Shown here: positions 5,522-7,094 of the stretch, piece by piece
Layout: each line of letters opens with the position of its first letter
How positions within the stretch are numbered: position 1 is the first letter of the stretch
NCBI GenBank assembly: GCA_020345705.1
Contig: CP070766.1
Span: 386,178 to 393,271, forward strand
DNA length: 7,094 bases
Reading direction: 5' to 3'
Source of the DNA: Candidatus Zixiibacteriota bacterium
GTDB lineage: Bacteria > Zixibacteria > MSB-5A5 > GN15 > PGXB01
Position numbers and translations under genes: made by a program
Notes under the pieces: model-generated
What the model was told of the DNA's origin: nothing
What the model saw: the letters and a program-made list of their open reading frames with translations, nothing else
Databases searched by the model: none

Positions 5522-6448
5522 ATGATTACTGCAATCGGCAATCCCGTCTATGACTATATCAAGACCCTCAAAATCGAAACTGACGGCCGTGTTCTCTCCG
5601 GTTGCAGCACCAACGCCGCCCTGGCTCTGGGCAAACTGGGCGAGAAGGTTCGTATGATCGGCGCCATCGGCGACGACTTCAAAACCCATTTCACTGGCAA
5701 GCTAAGCGATCTGAAAATTGAGCCCGTCATTATCGACTCCGATGAGTCAGGTGGGTTCTCCCTGATTTATTACGATGAATTCGGCAACCGGACTCTTGAC
5801 CTTCTCGCCCGTGCGCGTGACATCGGTGCCATCAATCCCGAGCATTACAAAGATTCCGAAGCGGTTCTGATCGGACCGATACTGGGCGAAGTCTCATTCA
5901 AAAACATAGCCGACATCAGGGCCAACTTCACCGGTTTCTTCTTCTGCGATCCACAGGGTTTGCTTCGCCGCGCCGACATGAACGGATGCATTTATCATGA
6001 AAAAGTAACCGGAATAGAAAAAATCCTCGGCGAATTCACGGTCGTCAAACCGAATGAATTGGAGGGAAAAGTCCTGACGGGCGTTGACTGCCGTAAGGAC
6101 CCTTACAAGGCCGCCGAAATAATCAAAAGCTGGGGACCACAGCTAGTCATTGTCACCCTGGCCGAGCTGGGTTCCGTTATTTACGACGGCACCCGATTCA
6201 TCGACATCCCGCCCTACAAAATCGACCTCGTTGATTCCACCGGCGCCGGCGATACATATATGGCCGGCTTCACATATGAATATCTCAGAACCGGGGACCT
6301 GAGAAAAGCCGGATGCTTTGCCTCGTGCGTTTCTTCGATTATGATTGAGCAGATCGGCCCGGACTTTATTCTGACCGAATCCGAAGTTCGCCGACGCCAG
6401 GCCACTCTTCTCAAGCAGACAGATTTTACCGTCCGTGTGAAACGGTAA
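5522..6448 (+). CDS. PfkB/ribokinase-family carbohydrate kinase
   Basis: A 308-residue cytoplasmic kinase that transfers phosphate from ATP to a sugar, nucleoside or polyol. The N-terminal signature appears as 'SGCSTNAALALGKLGEKVRMIGAIGDD' (about residues 26-52), with GC replacing the usual GG pair of the GGxxxN substrate loop. 'VKPNELE' near residue 178 is the conserved KPNExE. 'DSTGAGDTYMAGF' starting at D238 is the second PfkB signature, forming the anion hole with catalytic base D244. Length and order are normal. The substrate cannot be read from the sequence. Family members include ribokinase, adenosine kinase, KDG kinase and archaeal myo-inositol kinase. It follows the phosphatidyltransferase stop by seven bases on the same strand with no promoter and no clear ribosome site, so the two are probably co-transcribed and translationally coupled. 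It may phosphorylate the headgroup alcohol used by that enzyme, which is inference. The stop codon lies inside the inverted repeat at 6424-6450. Confidence 0.9.
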   Translation: MITAIGNPVYDYIKTLKIETDGRVLSGCSTNAALALGKLGEKVRMIGAIGDDFKTHFTGKLSDLKIEPVIIDSDESGGFSLIYYDEFGNRTLDLLARARDIGAINPEHYKDSEAVLIGPILGEVSFKNIADIRANFTGFFFCDPQGLLRRADMNGCIYHEKVTGIEKILGEFTVVKPNELEGKVLTGVDCRKDPYKAAEIIKSWGPQLVIVTLAELGSVIYDGTRFIDIPPYKIDLVDSTGAGDTYMAGFTYEYLRTGDLRKAGCFASCVSSIMIEQIGPDFILTESEVRRRQATLLKQTDFTVRVKR

Positions 6449-6454
6449 AACCGT
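6424..6454. terminator. Overlapping inverted repeats between convergent kinase and TetR genes
   Basis: TTTTACCGT (6424-6432) and ACGGTAAAA (6442-6450) are perfect 9-bp arms with a 9-base loop, covering the kinase stop at 6446-6448. The right arm's ACGGT (6442-6446) can instead pair with ACCGT (6450-6454) around AAA. The two folds exclude each other. Neither has a following T-tract on either strand, so termination would be weak, though the AT-rich ends of the first stem give a short run of U in the minus-strand transcript. The site probably serves both converging transcripts. Confidence 0.4.
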
Positions 6455-6457
6455 CAG

Positions 6458-7075
6458 TCATCCCTTCAGTCCGTCAAAAAGAAGCGACAGCGCCGAGTCA
6501 AGCCTGGCAACCATCTGATCTTTCTTCTCGGCCTTTGCAGCACCCATAAAAACGGCCTCGGTCAATCCCTCCAGGATGTACAGAATGATTTCCGCAATCC
6601 TTTCCGGCTCGACGTCCTGCCTGATCTCGCCCGTCCGGGCTCCGCGGGCGAGTATTGTTTTCACGTGCTCCATCAGAAGCCGCGAAATCCGCCGATTGAA
6701 TTCCTTTGTCAACTCGCGGCTGTTCTCATGGCGCATTTTCACGTAGAATCGATAATACCTCGCCTCTCCGGCCCAGAAATCAAGCTGCGACAGAAGAAAG
6801 CTCCTGATTCTCTCTCTTGCCCTGACGGCCCGCTCCCGGGCAAAATATTCACTCACGCGGCTTTCATAATCGTCCAGAAAAATTTCATAGACAAATCTCA
6901 GCAGGTTTTCCTTATTGTCAAAATACTGAAACAGCGATCCCTTAGAGACTTCGGCCAGCTGCGCTATAACGTCAAACGAAACCCGGTCAAAAACATTGCT
7001 CGAAAAGGTCTCAAGGCCCGCCCGGTAAACTCTCTCCTTCTTGTCCGGGTCAAGCTTTCTGAAGGTCGAGGTCAC
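6458..7075 (-). CDS. TetR/AcrR-family transcriptional regulator
   Basis: A 205-residue one-component regulator. The N-terminal DNA-binding domain spans about residues 10-58, with the helix-turn-helix in 'SFDVIAQLAEVSKGSLFQYFDNKENLL' (33-59), the standard TetR pattern ending in the 'YFxxKExLL' motif. Residues 60-205 form an alpha-helical ligand and dimerisation domain that is variable in this family, so the effector cannot be named. The start chosen is a GTG at 7075-7073. The frame is still open upstream to the window edge (reading LEKAGA before it), so a start beyond the window is possible, though 10-15 residues before helix 1 is normal. It is convergent with the kinase gene, with nine bases between the stops. 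Regulators of this family usually control a divergent neighbour, which here would lie past position 7094. Nothing links it to the genes inside the window. Confidence 0.9.
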   Translation of the reverse strand: MTSTFRKLDPDKKERVYRAGLETFSSNVFDRVSFDVIAQLAEVSKGSLFQYFDNKENLLRFVYEIFLDDYESRVSEYFARERAVRARERIRSFLLSQLDFWAGEARYYRFYVKMRHENSRELTKEFNRRISRLLMEHVKTILARGARTGEIRQDVEPERIAEIILYILEGLTEAVFMGAAKAEKKDQMVARLDSALSLLFDGLKG

Positions 7076-7094
7076 CGCGCCCGCTTTTTCCAGC

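Noticed and set aside
1..7094. Mobile element, CRISPR array, defence island, tRNA or riboswitch
   Set aside because: No transposase, terminal repeats, spaced repeats, cloverleaf or known leader structure was found. The genes and composition look like stable chromosome.

Overview
This window looks like ordinary chromosome from an uncultured or little-studied Gram-negative-type bacterium. GC content is moderate, genes are densely packed on both strands, and intergenic gaps are short. I see no phage, transposon, CRISPR, rRNA or tRNA signal. The lineage cannot be fixed from the sequence. A deep-branching group such as FCB/Zixibacteria is only a guess from the gene mix.

Layout: (i) 1-196, minus strand, the N-terminal part of a helix-hairpin-helix protein (DprA/UvrC-like fold) that runs off the left edge. 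(ii) 197-452, an intergenic region with a good sigma70-type promoter whose -10 lies inside a perfect 8-bp inverted repeat. (iii) 453-1556, plus strand, an exported or membrane-anchored LIM-domain zinc metallopeptidase whose C-terminal two thirds follow the plant DA1 architecture. (iv) 1663-2940, plus strand, a YbdG-type MscS-family mechanosensitive channel. (v) 2967-4769, minus strand, lepA (elongation factor 4), convergent with the channel gene over a 9-bp hairpin. (vi) 4770-4905, a divergent promoter region with one promoter for lepA and one for the next gene. (vii) 4906-5514 and 5522-6448, plus strand, a probable two-gene operon of a CDP-alcohol phosphatidyltransferase and a PfkB-family sugar kinase. 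(viii) 6458-7075, minus strand, a TetR-family regulator convergent with the kinase over a pair of overlapping inverted repeats.

The genes do not form one pathway. The most notable one is the bacterial DA1-like protein. In plants, DA1 peptidases are cytosolic, ubiquitin-regulated growth regulators. Here the same LIM, LIM-like and HExxH...E peptidase layout sits behind an N-terminal hydrophobic export segment, with no ubiquitin-interacting motif, and is preceded by an extra LIM/half-LIM block giving five predicted zinc sites. Second in interest is the phosphatidyltransferase/PfkB kinase pair. The transferase carries an archaetidylinositol-phosphate-synthase-like motif, so the pair may make a polar lipid headgroup by first phosphorylating a polyol and then transferring it. 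That is inference. The channel, lepA and the TetR regulator are conventional.
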